Source: Flavobacterium sp. LC2016-12 (GTDB taxonomy: Bacteria; Bacteroidota; Bacteroidia; Flavobacteriales; Flavobacteriaceae). Taken from it: a DNA stretch of 64,000 bases. The notes under the pieces were generated by a model. It saw nothing but the letters and a program-made list of their open reading frames with translations, ran no database searches and was not told the DNA's origin. The stretch covers positions 310,001-374,000 of the forward strand of contig NZ_JADKPT010000002.1 in NCBI RefSeq assembly GCF_015351595.1, written 5' to 3'. Position numbers and translations under genes: made by a program. Positions 26,570 to 36,066 of the stretch are shown here, piece after piece; position 1 is the stretch's first letter; each line of letters starts with the position of its first letter.

Positions 26570-28087
26570 ATGAAGGAGCAATACGATGTTGTAATTGTGG
26601 GCAGCGGACTGGGCGGTTTAGTTTCAGCCATTATTATGGCAAAGGAAGGCTATAGCGTTTGTGTGCTCGAAAAAAACAACCAATACGGTGGAAATCTGCA
26701 GACTTTCGTTCGCGATAAAACCATTTTTGATACAGGAATTCATTATATCGGTGGTTTAGGAAAAGACCAAAATCTTTATAAATATTTTAAATATTTAGGA
26801 ATAATTGACAAACTAAATCTGAAGCAATTAGACGAAAATGGTTTTGATATTATCTCTTTTGAAGATGACAAAAATGAATATCCACATGCGCAGGGTTATG
26901 AAAATTTTGTAAAACAATTAGAACATTTTTTCCCTCAAGAAAAAGAAAACCTTGAGGAGTACTGCACTAAACTGCGAACGATTTGCGACTCATTTCCTCT
27001 TTACAATTTAAAATGGGAAGGCAAATATGACAATGCTATTTTAGAATTAAACGCAAAAGAAATAATAGATAATAGTACGCAAAATGAAAAGCTAAAAGCT
27101 GTTTTGGCGGGAAGCAATTTTCTGTATGCCGGTATTCCGGATAAATCGCCGTTTTATGTTCATGCCCTTTCGGTAAACTCCTATATACAAAGTTCCTGGC
27201 GTTGTATTAATGGCGGAAGTCAGATTACAAAACAACTCTTAAAACAGCTCAAAAAACATGGTGGCGAATTTTATAAATACAAAGAAGTTACTGGTTTTAA
27301 TGTTGAAAACAACAAAGTAACGGCTGTAGAAATGAAAGACGGAACTCAGGTTTCCGGCACTCGTTTTATCTCTAATATTGATCCCAAAATTACACTGAAA
27401 TTAGTTGGCGAAGAACATTTCAGAAAAGCATTTTTTAGCCGAATCCAAAGTCTTGAAGGCGTTATTTCAGCTTTTAGTCTATACCTTGTTTTTAAGCCCG
27501 AAACTTTCAAGTACATCAATCATAATCATTATCATTTCAAAAAAAGCAGTGAAGTCTGGAATGCTCATGATTACGACGAAAATTCATGGCCAAAAGCTTT
27601 TATGGCTTCTATGAATGCTTCAAAAAAACAAGAAGAATGGGCAGAAGGGATGACTTTCATCACCTATATGAAGTATGACGATGTGGCTCCCTGGGTAAAT
27701 ACTTTTAACACAACTGTTGAGGAAAATGATCGTGGCGAAAGTTATCAGGAATTTAAAACCAGAAAAACATCTAAATTTCTTGATGAAATTGAATTGAAGT
27801 TTCCAGGAATAAAAGATTGTATTCAGTCTATTCATACTTCTACACCGCTTTCTTATCGGGATTATATTGGCGGTCACAATGGTAATATGTATGGTTATGT
27901 AAAAGATTCCGGCAATCCAATGAAAACCCTGATACCATCAAAAACTAAATTGGACAATCTTTATCTTACCGGACAAAGCATTAACATGCACGGCGTTTTG
28001 GGAGTAACTATTGGAGCTGTTGTAACCTGTTCTGAAATTCTTGGAAAAGAATATTTAGTAACCAAAATCAATCAGGCTGCTGAATAA
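26570..28087 (+). CDS. FAD-dependent phytoene-desaturase-like oxidoreductase
   Basis: A 505-aa flavoprotein with the Rossmann dinucleotide motif VIVGSGLGGLVSA near residue 8 and the second Glu-Lys (CVLEKNNQYGGN). The C-terminal block TGQSINMHGVLGVTIGA is typical of the carotenoid isomerase/desaturase (CrtI/CrtISO) group. It begins one base after the MMPL gene. It may desaturate or hydroxylate a ring, isomerise the polyene, or act on carotenoids; the sequence does not decide. Confidence 0.85.
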   Translation: MKEQYDVVIVGSGLGGLVSAIIMAKEGYSVCVLEKNNQYGGNLQTFVRDKTIFDTGIHYIGGLGKDQNLYKYFKYLGIIDKLNLKQLDENGFDIISFEDDKNEYPHAQGYENFVKQLEHFFPQEKENLEEYCTKLRTICDSFPLYNLKWEGKYDNAILELNAKEIIDNSTQNEKLKAVLAGSNFLYAGIPDKSPFYVHALSVNSYIQSSWRCINGGSQITKQLLKQLKKHGGEFYKYKEVTGFNVENNKVTAVEMKDGTQVSGTRFISNIDPKITLKLVGEEHFRKAFFSRIQSLEGVISAFSLYLVFKPETFKYINHNHYHFKKSSEVWNAHDYDENSWPKAFMASMNASKKQEEWAEGMTFITYMKYDDVAPWVNTFNTTVEENDRGESYQEFKTRKTSKFLDEIELKFPGIKDCIQSIHTSTPLSYRDYIGGHNGNMYGYVKDSGNPMKTLIPSKTKLDNLYLTGQSINMHGVLGVTIGAVVTCSEILGKEYLVTKINQAAE

Positions 28088-28098
28088 AAAATGTGTAT

Positions 28099-29763
28099 AT
28101 GAAAAGCCGGATTAATTTATTTTTATTCGTTAGTTTTTTATTGATGTTGGCATCTTGCGGAACATCAAAATCTATGCATCATGCCCCTGATATTTCAAAA
28201 TATAATACTGCAAAACCTGTTGTAACAAAACAATCTCCTACTGTTTTTGTATCAGGAAAAAATTCACTTTTAAAAAACGAACAAGGTCTTTGGGAATTAT
28301 ATGTCGAAGGCGATCCTTTAGAAATTGGTGTTACTACCGGCGCTTTGTCTGATTCACTTTTAAAAAAACAGGAGAATATCTTTTTCTCTAAAATAGAAGA
28401 TATCGTTCCATCAAAATTTCAGCAAAAATTACTTCGTCAGTTTCTAAAATGGTACAATCGGAAATTATACACCAATGTTCCTGAGGAATATCAAACCGAA
28501 ATTTATGGTGTTTCGCAATACACTTCAAATAATTTTGATAATATCGCACCGCAATACCAGCGTAATTTGTATTTGCATGCCGCACATGATATTGGACACG
28601 CCTTACAAGATTTAGCTTTAGTAGGTTGTTCCTCATTTGCCGCCTGGGGTGAAAAATCTGAAGATGGAAATTTAATTCTTGGACGTAATTTTGATTTTTA
28701 TGTAAATGACGCTTTCGCGGAAAATAAAATCATTGCCTTCATAAAACCGGAACAAGGTTATAATTTTATGATGGTCACCTGGCCCGGAATGATTGGAGCT
28801 GTTTCCGGAATGAATCAGCAGGGTTTGACCGTTACGATCAATGCAGGAAAATCTGAAATTCCATTGAGTGCCAAAACACCTATTTCCATTTTGACCCGGG
28901 AAATTTTACAGCACGCCCACAATATTGAAGAAGCAATCGCAATAGCTAAAAAAAGAAAAGTTTTTGTGTCTGAATCCATAATGGTTGGAAGTGCTCAGGA
29001 CAATAAAGCTGTTTTAATTGAAGTTTCACCCAAAAAAATGGATGTATACGATGTTCCGAACAGCAATCAATTAATTTGTTCCAATCATTTTCAGAGCGAG
29101 GCTTTCAAAAATGATGAACGAAATCAGATACAAATTAAAGACAGTCATTCAAAATATCGCCTTGACAGAATGCAGGAACTTTTAGATGAAAATCCAAAAA
29201 TAAATCAAAAAATTGCTTCTGAAATTCTTCGAAATAAAGAAGGTCTAAAAGATATATCATTGGGTTTTGGAAATGAAAAAGCTTTGAATCAATTGCTCGC
29301 ACATCACGGAATTATTTTTAAACCAAAAGAAAAACTGGTTTGGGTTTCAGCAAATCCTTTTCAACTCGGCGAATTTGTATGTTACAATCTGGATTCTATA
29401 TTTGACAGAAAATCAAATTCAGTAATTTCATTCGAAGAGGAAAATTTAAATATTGCCGAAGATCCATTTGTTAGAACTGAAGCTTTTAAAAATTATAAAA
29501 ATTTCAAAGTTGAAAATCACCAATTCGATTTGTATCTAAAAAACAAGAAAAGGATTTCTTCTGACTTTATTCAGCATTACCAATCTTTAAACCCTGATTA
29601 TTGGGTTGTATATTACAAAGCAGGGTTGTACTTTTATCAAAAAAAAGAATTCCGCGCTGCTCAGGTTAATTTTGAAAAAGCCCTGACCAAAGAAATTACT
29701 ACCGCTCCTGAAAAAGCAAAAATTGAAAAATATTTAAAAAAACTCAAAAGAAAATTACAATGA
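28099..29763 (+). CDS. C45-family acyltransferase/hydrolase-like lipoprotein
   Basis: A 554-aa lipoprotein (start set at the ATG at 28099; a GTG at 28093 would add two residues). The lipobox is LASCGTS. The central domain has VGCSSFAAWG with a candidate nucleophile Cys and GRNFDFYV, resembling acyl-CoA:6-aminopenicillanate acyltransferase-type (C45) autoprocessing enzymes. A C-terminal TPR-like stretch follows (about 490-550). Such enzymes make or break amide or ester bonds, so it is a candidate for pigment ester formation in the envelope. Confidence 0.8.
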   Translation: MKSRINLFLFVSFLLMLASCGTSKSMHHAPDISKYNTAKPVVTKQSPTVFVSGKNSLLKNEQGLWELYVEGDPLEIGVTTGALSDSLLKKQENIFFSKIEDIVPSKFQQKLLRQFLKWYNRKLYTNVPEEYQTEIYGVSQYTSNNFDNIAPQYQRNLYLHAAHDIGHALQDLALVGCSSFAAWGEKSEDGNLILGRNFDFYVNDAFAENKIIAFIKPEQGYNFMMVTWPGMIGAVSGMNQQGLTVTINAGKSEIPLSAKTPISILTREILQHAHNIEEAIAIAKKRKVFVSESIMVGSAQDNKAVLIEVSPKKMDVYDVPNSNQLICSNHFQSEAFKNDERNQIQIKDSHSKYRLDRMQELLDENPKINQKIASEILRNKEGLKDISLGFGNEKALNQLLAHHGIIFKPKEKLVWVSANPFQLGEFVCYNLDSIFDRKSNSVISFEEENLNIAEDPFVRTEAFKNYKNFKVENHQFDLYLKNKKRISSDFIQHYQSLNPDYWVVYYKAGLYFYQKKEFRAAQVNFEKALTKEITTAPEKAKIEKYLKKLKRKLQ

Positions 29764-31049
29764 TTCCAGCGATAGAAAAAAATTCTTTAGACGAAATTAA
29801 AATTTTTCAGGAACAAAAATTAGCGGAACTTTTAACGTATATCAGCGAGAATTCTCCTTTTTATAAACGCCTTTTTGCCGGAAGAAATATTGATATTTCA
29901 ACTATAAAAACACTCGAAGATTTACAATATTTGACTGTTACCACGAAAGAAGATTTACAACAATATAACGATGATTTTTTGTGTGTGCCACAACATAAAA
30001 TTATTGATTATGCCTCGACTTCAGGAACTTTAGGCGATCCGGTAACTTTTGGTTTAACGGATTCTGACTTAGATCGACTGGCTTATAATGAAGCCATTTC
30101 ATTTGCCTGTGCCGGAATTGCAGAAGGCGATGTCGTTCAATTAATGACTACTATCGACCGGAAATTTATGGCGGGTCTGGCTTATTTTCTTGGATTACGA
30201 AAACTAAAAGTTGGCGTTATTAGAGTTGGTGCCGGAATTCCGGAATTGCAATGGGACTCTATTTTAAAATACAAACCTTCTTATTTAATTACGGTTCCGT
30301 CTTTTCTTTTAAAGCTAATTGAATATGCCGAAATTCACGGAATTGATTATAATAATTCAAGTATAAAAGGTGCCATTTGTATTGGAGAATCGTTGAGAGA
30401 CCAGGATTTTTCAATGAATATTTTGTCCAAAAAAATTACAGAGAAATGGAATATTAAGTTGTTTTCGACTTATGCTTCTACTGAAATGAGCACTGCTTTT
30501 ACCGAATGCGAGCATGGAATTGGAGGTCATCATCATCCGGAATTAATTATTGTCGAAGTCCTTGACGAAAATAATATGCCAGTAAAAAATGGCGAAGTTG
30601 GCGAATTGACTTTTACTACTTTAGGAATTGAAGCCATGCCTTTATTGCGCTTTAAAACTGGCGATATTGTACAATTGCATAACGAACCATGTGCTTGCGG
30701 TAGAAATACTTTGCGTGTTGGCCCAGTAATTGGCCGTAAAAAACAAATGATAAAATACAAAGGCACAACACTTTATCCGCCTGCGATGAATGATGTTTTG
30801 AGTGGTTTTGACAATATCGAAAATCATATTATTGAGATTTCTACCAATGATTTAGGTACAGATGAAATCCTGATAAAAATTGCCGTAAAAAATCAAACGC
30901 CTGAATTTCTGCAGGAAATCAAAGATCATTTCAGAGCCAAATTAAGAGTAACTCCAAAAATTGAATTCGCTTCAAAAGAAACTTTAAATCCTTTAGTTTT
31001 TAATCCGATGAGCAGAAAACCAATTCGGTTTTTCGACTATAGAACTTGA
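29760..31049 (+). CDS. PaaK-like AMP-forming acyl ligase
   Basis: A 429-aa ANL-superfamily enzyme of the phenylacetate-CoA ligase type, with phosphate loop YASTSGTLGDPV, core FSTYASTEMSTAF, and RFKTGDIV followed by a Cys-rich strip (CACGRNTLRVGPVIGRKKQMIKY split by normal spacing). It overlaps the C45 gene by 4 bases and ends the plus-strand cluster. It likely activates an aryl acid such as 4-coumarate as CoA or ACP thioester to start polyene synthesis; this is inferred from context. Confidence 0.85.
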   Translation: MIPAIEKNSLDEIKIFQEQKLAELLTYISENSPFYKRLFAGRNIDISTIKTLEDLQYLTVTTKEDLQQYNDDFLCVPQHKIIDYASTSGTLGDPVTFGLTDSDLDRLAYNEAISFACAGIAEGDVVQLMTTIDRKFMAGLAYFLGLRKLKVGVIRVGAGIPELQWDSILKYKPSYLITVPSFLLKLIEYAEIHGIDYNNSSIKGAICIGESLRDQDFSMNILSKKITEKWNIKLFSTYASTEMSTAFTECEHGIGGHHHPELIIVEVLDENNMPVKNGEVGELTFTTLGIEAMPLLRFKTGDIVQLHNEPCACGRNTLRVGPVIGRKKQMIKYKGTTLYPPAMNDVLSGFDNIENHIIEISTNDLGTDEILIKIAVKNQTPEFLQEIKDHFRAKLRVTPKIEFASKETLNPLVFNPMSRKPIRFFDYRT

Positions 31050-31198
31050 TTTAAGGTACAAAGTTGCAAAGGTTCAAAGGAACAAAGGTTCTTAAAAGCC
31101 TGATATAAAACCTTTGAACCTCTGTCACTCTGAACCTTTGAACCTCAATTTGGTACAAATTGAACTAAAATGTTGTAATTTTGCACAAAATATAGAAG
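31050..31198. repeat. CCTTTGAACC inverted/direct repeats at the cluster boundary
   Basis: GGTTCAAAGG at 31071-31080 pairs with CCTTTGAACC at 31111-31120 and again at 31135-31144. These words occupy the gap between the last pigment gene and dusB and could form alternative stem-loops. They may end cluster transcription, although no U-run follows. Confidence 0.6.
31150..31183 (+). promoter_or_regulatory. Predicted Bacteroidota-type promoter of dusB
   Basis: TAATTTTG (31176-31183) matches the phylum -7 consensus TAnnTTTG, with TTG at 31150-31152 as the -33 element and a 23-base spacer. The dusB ATG at 31199 follows 15 bases after the box. Confidence 0.55.
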
Positions 31199-32191
31199 AT
31201 GGTCAAGATTGGCAACATAGAATTACCCGAATTTCCTTTATTACTAGCACCGATGGAAGACGTGAGCGATCCACCGTTTCGCAGATTATGCAAAACACAT
31301 GGCGCTGACTTAATGTATTCTGAATTTATTTCGTCGGAAGGATTGATTCGTGATGCTATCAAAAGTCGAATGAAGCTGGATATTTTTGATTACGAACGTC
31401 CGGTTGGAATTCAGATTTTTGGTGGAGATGAAGAAGCAATGGCACTTTCGTCTAAAATTGTTTCTACCGTAAAACCAGATTTAGTGGATATCAATTTTGG
31501 TTGTCCTGTAAAAAAAGTAGTTTGTAAAGGTGCCGGAGCCGGCGTTTTGAAAGATGTCGATTTGATGGTGCGTTTAACAAAAGCTGTTATCAGAAGTACC
31601 GATTTACCAGTAACTGTAAAAACGCGTTTAGGCTGGGACGACAGCTCTATCAACATTGATGAAGTTGCTGAAAGACTTCAGGATATTGGTGTTCAGGCAT
31701 TAACTATTCATGCCAGAACCCGTGCCCAAATGTATAAAGGCCACGCCGATTGGTCGCACATTGCACGTGTAAAAAATAACCCAAGAATTACAATGCCTAT
31801 TTTTGGAAATGGCGATATCGACAGCCCGGAAAAAGCATTAAAATATAAAAACGAATACGGGATCGACGGAATTATGATTGGTCGTGCTGCGATTGGTTAT
31901 CCATGGATTTTTAATGAAATCAAACATTTCTTTAAAACTGGAGAACACTTACCTGCTCCAACGGTTATAGATCGCGTAGAAGCTGCCAGAAATCATTTAA
32001 TCTGGTCAATGGAATGGAAAGGCGAGCGCTTGGGAATCGTTGAAATGCGTCGTCATTATACTAATTATTTCAAAGGAATTCATTCGTTTAAAGAATACAA
32101 ACAAAAGTTAGTTACAACCGATGCACCTGAAGATTTGTTTGCAGTCATGAAAGAAATCGAACAGGTTTATGCAGGATATGAATTTGCTTAA
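31199..32191 (+). CDS. dusB: tRNA-dihydrouridine synthase, DusB-like
   Basis: A 330-aa FMN enzyme reducing uridine to dihydrouridine in tRNA. Motifs: LLLAPMEDVSDPPFR, GADLMYSEFISSEG, NFGCPVKKVVCKGAGAG with the catalytic Cys, ALTIHARTRAQMYKG, FGNGDIDSP, IGRAAIGYPWIF. Length and motifs match the DusB/Nifr3 group. A different promoter and a clear terminator make it a separate unit, marking the end of the pigment cluster. Confidence 0.93.
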   Translation: MVKIGNIELPEFPLLLAPMEDVSDPPFRRLCKTHGADLMYSEFISSEGLIRDAIKSRMKLDIFDYERPVGIQIFGGDEEAMALSSKIVSTVKPDLVDINFGCPVKKVVCKGAGAGVLKDVDLMVRLTKAVIRSTDLPVTVKTRLGWDDSSINIDEVAERLQDIGVQALTIHARTRAQMYKGHADWSHIARVKNNPRITMPIFGNGDIDSPEKALKYKNEYGIDGIMIGRAAIGYPWIFNEIKHFFKTGEHLPAPTVIDRVEAARNHLIWSMEWKGERLGIVEMRRHYTNYFKGIHSFKEYKQKLVTTDAPEDLFAVMKEIEQVYAGYEFA

Positions 32192-32200
32192 AACATAAAA

Positions 32201-32228
32201 AAAGACCTTCGAATGAAGGTCTTTTTAT
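32201..32228. terminator. Bidirectional terminator between dusB and the MATE gene
   Basis: Perfect 10-bp stem: left arm 32201-32210, loop GAAT, right arm 32215-32224, followed by T-rich bases; A-rich sequence precedes it, so it works on both strands. It serves dusB (+, stop 32191) and the MATE gene (-, stop 32234). Confidence 0.88.
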
Positions 32229-32233
32229 TTTAA

Positions 32234-33661
32234 TTAAACCTGAATGCGTTTCCATTTTCCTCTTTTATAAAGAACAATTCCTGCTAAAGTTATAGCAGTT
32301 TCCGCAACCGGAATTGCAATAAAAACGCCTGTTGGTCCCATATGAAAATGCTTTGCCAATACATAAGCCAATGGAATTTGAAACAACCAAAATCCGAAGA
32401 AATTGATTCCCGTTGGTGTCCAGGTATCTCCTGCTCCGTTGAATGTATTAATCAAAACCATTCCGATTCCGTAGAAAACAAATCCAATACTCATAATCTG
32501 CAATGCTTCAACGGCCACTACTCTAACCATTTCATCGTTAGTAAAAAACGAAATAATGTACTTGCCAAAAACCAATGTAATGACCATAATTGTTGCCATG
32601 AAAATGACATTGTATCTTGCTGTTGTATATACTGATTTTTCGGCGCGTTCAATTTGTTTCGCTCCTAAATTCTGACCAACCAAAGTTGCAGCTGCGTTAC
32701 TCAATCCCCAGGCCGGAAGAATAAAAAACATCATAATTCTCAATGCTGTCTGGTAACCTGCAGAACCATGATCACCACCTGTAGTAGCAACCAATTGCGC
32801 CAGAAAAATCCAGCTGCAAGATGCAATTACGAATTGTAAAATTCCAGGAGCTGCAATTTTCACCAAAGCTTTTATCTGCTTAAAATCCGGAATAAAGTAA
32901 GAAACGTAAATTCTTAAAGCTCCATTCCCAAAGAACAAATGATATACTTGGTATAATACTCCGATACTTCTTCCCAGGGTTGTTGCCAAAGCTGCACCTA
33001 CTAATCCAAAAGCCGGAATTGGTCCTAGACCATTAATCAAAATTGGGCATAAAATAATGTTGCAAATATTCGCCAGCCACAAACTTTTCATTGCAATTGC
33101 TGCATTTCCCGCACCTCTGAATATTCCGTTAATCAGGAACAAAAGCATGATACATAAACTGCTTCCGATCATGATTTGTGTAAATCTGAAACCGTGTTCG
33201 GCAGCTTGAACAGATGCTCCCATCAAAATCAGTATATCTTTAGCATAGATAACGCCCAGAACACTCATTACGCTATTAACTGCACAAGAAATAATAATAG
33301 CCTGCATTCCAGCTTTCGCAGCAGCGATTGGATCTTTTTCGCCAATGCGTCGCGCTACAACAGCTGTCGCTGCCATACTCATTCCGATTGCTAGTGAATA
33401 TATAATTGTAAGTACCGATTCGGTTAAACCAACGGTTTGAATTGCAAAACTGCTATGCTCCAAATGGCCAACGAAATATAAGTCGACTAAAGCAAAAACC
33501 GATTCCATCATCATTTCTAAAACCATCGGAATGGCCAATAGAATAACGGCTTTTTTTATGCTTCCGGCAGTGTAATCAAATGATTCGTCGCCTTTGATAG
33601 CTTGTTTTAAAGTGGTAAAAATTTTAGAAAATAAACTTTTTTGTATAGTTGTTTCTGTCAT
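32234..33661 (-). CDS. MATE-family multidrug/Na+ antiporter
   Basis: A 475-aa transporter with twelve predicted membrane segments arranged as two MatE repeats. It shows the family start IPMVLEMMMESVFALVDLYFVGHL and later NAAATLVGQNLGAKQIERAE, a typical MATE loop. It extrudes cationic drugs or metabolites in exchange for Na+ or H+. It is monocistronic and convergent with dusB. The substrate is unknown. Confidence 0.92.
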   Translation of the reverse strand: MTETTIQKSLFSKIFTTLKQAIKGDESFDYTAGSIKKAVILLAIPMVLEMMMESVFALVDLYFVGHLEHSSFAIQTVGLTESVLTIIYSLAIGMSMAATAVVARRIGEKDPIAAAKAGMQAIIISCAVNSVMSVLGVIYAKDILILMGASVQAAEHGFRFTQIMIGSSLCIMLLFLINGIFRGAGNAAIAMKSLWLANICNIILCPILINGLGPIPAFGLVGAALATTLGRSIGVLYQVYHLFFGNGALRIYVSYFIPDFKQIKALVKIAAPGILQFVIASCSWIFLAQLVATTGGDHGSAGYQTALRIMMFFILPAWGLSNAAATLVGQNLGAKQIERAEKSVYTTARYNVIFMATIMVITLVFGKYIISFFTNDEMVRVVAVEALQIMSIGFVFYGIGMVLINTFNGAGDTWTPTGINFFGFWLFQIPLAYVLAKHFHMGPTGVFIAIPVAETAITLAGIVLYKRGKWKRIQV

Positions 33662-33833
33662 GATATATAAATAGGATAAATGATAAAATTGGTCCAGAAT
33701 AAGTTATCTGAACTCGAAAAAATAAACGTAAGTATCCTAATTATTAAAAAATAAAATAGGATTAGGCAGAAACAATCATATGCTGTAGCTTTTTAAGACG
33801 GTAAATATAGATAATATTTTTTAAGAAGAAATA

Positions 33834-35033
33834 TTAATCTAAGAGCTTTTTGCTTACTCTGCTGCTGGCAATTAAGGATGCCACAAAACCAAGTGAAACA
33901 ATGGTTGTCATCACGATAAGTACGTTTTCTAAAGTGAAAACGACAGGATAAGCCAAAGTTGGTGTCAACATAATAAGGTTGTATTTTTGCTGTAAAACAA
34001 CCATAATAATTCCAAGAGCAAGGCCAATAATCCCTCCAAAAACACTTAATAAAGTTCCCTGAAGCATGAATATTTTTCGAAGGCTTTTGATTTCTGTTCC
34101 GAGATTGAAAAGGGTTTTTAAATTTCCTTTTTTATCTAAAATCATCATGATTAAAGCGCCAACCAAATTAAAAAGGGCCACGATAATTACCAATGTAAAA
34201 ATCAAATAAACCGCAATGTTTTCGGTGTTAAGCATCTTATATAAAGACTCGTTCAGCTGCGCTCTGTTTTTGATTGTGATTTTGTTTTTGAAAACACTTT
34301 CCAGTTGAGATCGGATTGCATCTTCATTGGCATTTTCTTTTAGTTTGAATTCTACTCCCGAAATCTGATTCGGTTTGTACATAAGTAATTCCTGCGCTAA
34401 ACTTAAATCAGCAAACACGTATTTTGAATCTAAATCTTCACTAATCGAATAAATTCCGACAGGCAAAACATCGGTTTTATTAAAAGCTTCTTCCGGATTT
34501 TCAAAAGCTCCTTTTCCGGGTTTTGGCGCGAATATCTGCAATGGATTTTCAAAATCTAAAACGCCCATAGAAAAATCCCTGGCGATTCCGTAACCCACTA
34601 CAACCTGATACGTATCCGGCTTCACCCATTGACCATTAAAAAGTTTTTTCCTGATATCATTTACAACAGGATAAAGACTGTCAACTCCTTTTAAGTAAGT
34701 AACTTGTTGTTTGTCTTTAAATAAAAACAAAACACGTTCTTCAATAATTTTGGTATACGAAGCAACGCCATCTAACTTTTTAATTTTACTTTCCTGATCT
34801 GGAGTAAGCAAAAATGATTTTCCCAGCGTGCTAGTAATTTTTAAATCCGGATCAATTTCATTGGTGAAAGAAAGACTGAATACTTTTAGTCCGCTAAAAA
34901 CAGACAAAACCACAAACAAAGCCATTGTGCCAACAATAATTCCCATGCTGGCAATGCGATTAATGATATTGATAGCATTGTTTTTACTTCTGCTAAAAAT
35001 GTAACGTTTGGCTATGTAAAGGGGGAAATTCAA
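33834..35033 (-). CDS. FtsX-like ABC transporter permease (LolC/LolE type)
   Basis: A 399-aa membrane protein: one N-terminal segment (about 27-48), a large periplasmic MacB-like domain (about 50-270), then three segments at the C-terminus. The opening FPLYIAKRYIFSRSKNNAINIINRIA is typical of LolC/LolE. It probably releases lipoproteins from the inner membrane. The start codon is TTG at 35033, two bases after the rbfA stop; the next Met is 29 residues on, inside the conserved start. No ATPase gene is adjacent. Confidence 0.85.
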   Translation of the reverse strand: MNFPLYIAKRYIFSRSKNNAINIINRIASMGIIVGTMALFVVLSVFSGLKVFSLSFTNEIDPDLKITSTLGKSFLLTPDQESKIKKLDGVASYTKIIEERVLFLFKDKQQVTYLKGVDSLYPVVNDIRKKLFNGQWVKPDTYQVVVGYGIARDFSMGVLDFENPLQIFAPKPGKGAFENPEEAFNKTDVLPVGIYSISEDLDSKYVFADLSLAQELLMYKPNQISGVEFKLKENANEDAIRSQLESVFKNKITIKNRAQLNESLYKMLNTENIAVYLIFTLVIIVALFNLVGALIMMILDKKGNLKTLFNLGTEIKSLRKIFMLQGTLLSVFGGIIGLALGIIMVVLQQKYNLIMLTPTLAYPVVFTLENVLIVMTTIVSLGFVASLIASSRVSKKLLD

Positions 35034-35034
35034 C

Positions 35035-35427
35035 TTATGATTTTCTTCTTTTTTCTAAAAGATCACGGTTTTCAATTGGGTTTTCTCTGTTTGATAAAGC
35101 ATTGTCAATTTTTTCGATATAATCTAATGAGTCATCGATAAAAAATACCAGGTTTGGTACACGACGCAATTGCAAACGTACACGTTGTGACAAATCGTGT
35201 TTAATTAAGGTTGTATTCGATTTTATACCTTCTAAAGTTTCCTTTGCTTTTTCTTGTGGAAAAATGCTTAAATATACTGTTGCCACAGATAAATCTGATG
35301 TAACGCTAACTTTGGATACGGAAATTACCAAATTATTAATTCCGTTTTTTCGCACTTCACCTTGCAAAATATCAACCAAATCTTTTTGGATGACACCGCC
35401 TATTTTTTTCTGTCTATTTGTTTCCAT
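35035..35427 (-). CDS. rbfA: Ribosome-binding factor A
   Basis: A 130-aa RbfA: KH-like fold with the conserved RVPNLVFFIDDSLDYIEKI segment near the C-terminus and VTSDLSVATVYLSIF in the middle. It binds the 30S subunit and helps 16S maturation. It is transcribed with the FtsX-like permease two bases downstream. A promoter box lies only four bases before the start codon. Confidence 0.92.
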   Translation of the reverse strand: METNRQKKIGGVIQKDLVDILQGEVRKNGINNLVISVSKVSVTSDLSVATVYLSIFPQEKAKETLEGIKSNTTLIKHDLSQRVRLQLRRVPNLVFFIDDSLDYIEKIDNALSNRENPIENRDLLEKRRKS

Positions 35428-35431
35428 AGTG

Positions 35432-35465
35432 CAAAAATACTATTTTTAAATTTCACTCTATACAA
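35432..35465 (-). promoter_or_regulatory. Predicted promoter of rbfA
   Basis: On the minus strand TATTTTTG (35432-35439 on plus numbering) matches TAnnTTTG, with TTG at 35463-35465 and a 23-base spacer. The box ends four bases before the ATG, so the transcript would be leaderless or nearly so. Confidence 0.55.
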
Positions 35466-35646
35466 TTTCCGTTGAACAATAGAATGATTTTTACATTCTT
35501 ACCTCTTTTTACTTTGATTTTGACTCTTTTTTTGATGAAAACCCAATAAATGAGATTATTCTACTGAGATCTCCATGCTGATAAAAGTCATATTTTTTAT
35601 CAGGATTATTCGACATATTTGATAATAACATATTAACAAATCAATT

Positions 35647-36066
35647 ATGAAAAAAAGAGAACCAATCAGTCACATTATGACCAAAACCGTAGTGACTGCA
35701 AACGAAAATGATGATCTTAAAAAAGTTGTTGAGAAGCTAAAGAAAAATACGATTCGCCACATTCCCATCGTAAAAGGAAAAGAAGTTGTTGGTATCATTA
35801 GCAGAACCGATATTAACCGATTGACTTTTGGTGCTTTGTTTGAAGGCCAGGACGGAGCTGATGAAGCCATTCTGGATATGCTCACCGTTTCGCAAGTCAT
35901 GACTTCAAAACCAAAAACTGTTTCATCGGATACTATAATCAGAGATCTTGCCGAAATTTTTGTAAAAGAAGATTTCCATGCTTTGCCCGTTGTTGACAAT
36001 GGCGAGCTTAAAGGAATCGTAACGACAACGGATGTTGTGAAATATTTTTTAGAACAATATGACTAA
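35647..36066 (+). CDS. CBS-domain pair protein
   Basis: A 139-aa protein made of two CBS domains: first about 1-60 (HIMTKTVVTANENDDLKKVVEKL, HIPIVKGKEVVGIISRTDINR), second about 75-139 (VMTSKPKTVSSDTIIRDLAEIF, ALPVVDNGELKGIVTTTDVVKYF). CBS pairs bind adenosyl ligands such as AMP or ATP and act as energy sensors. Standing alone, the target is unknown. A small hairpin (35578-35603) lies upstream. Confidence 0.88.
   Translation: MKKREPISHIMTKTVVTANENDDLKKVVEKLKKNTIRHIPIVKGKEVVGIISRTDINRLTFGALFEGQDGADEAILDMLTVSQVMTSKPKTVSSDTIIRDLAEIFVKEDFHALPVVDNGELKGIVTTTDVVKYFLEQYD

Noticed and set aside
31114..31308. Small ORF overlapping the start of dusB
   Set aside because: It runs through the CCTTTGAACC repeats and into the conserved DusB start in another frame.
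33734..33765. Terminator-like inverted repeat (TATCCTA / TAGGATT)
   Set aside because: The stem is only about seven bases with a long AT loop and no T-run; it could be chance in such AT-rich DNA.
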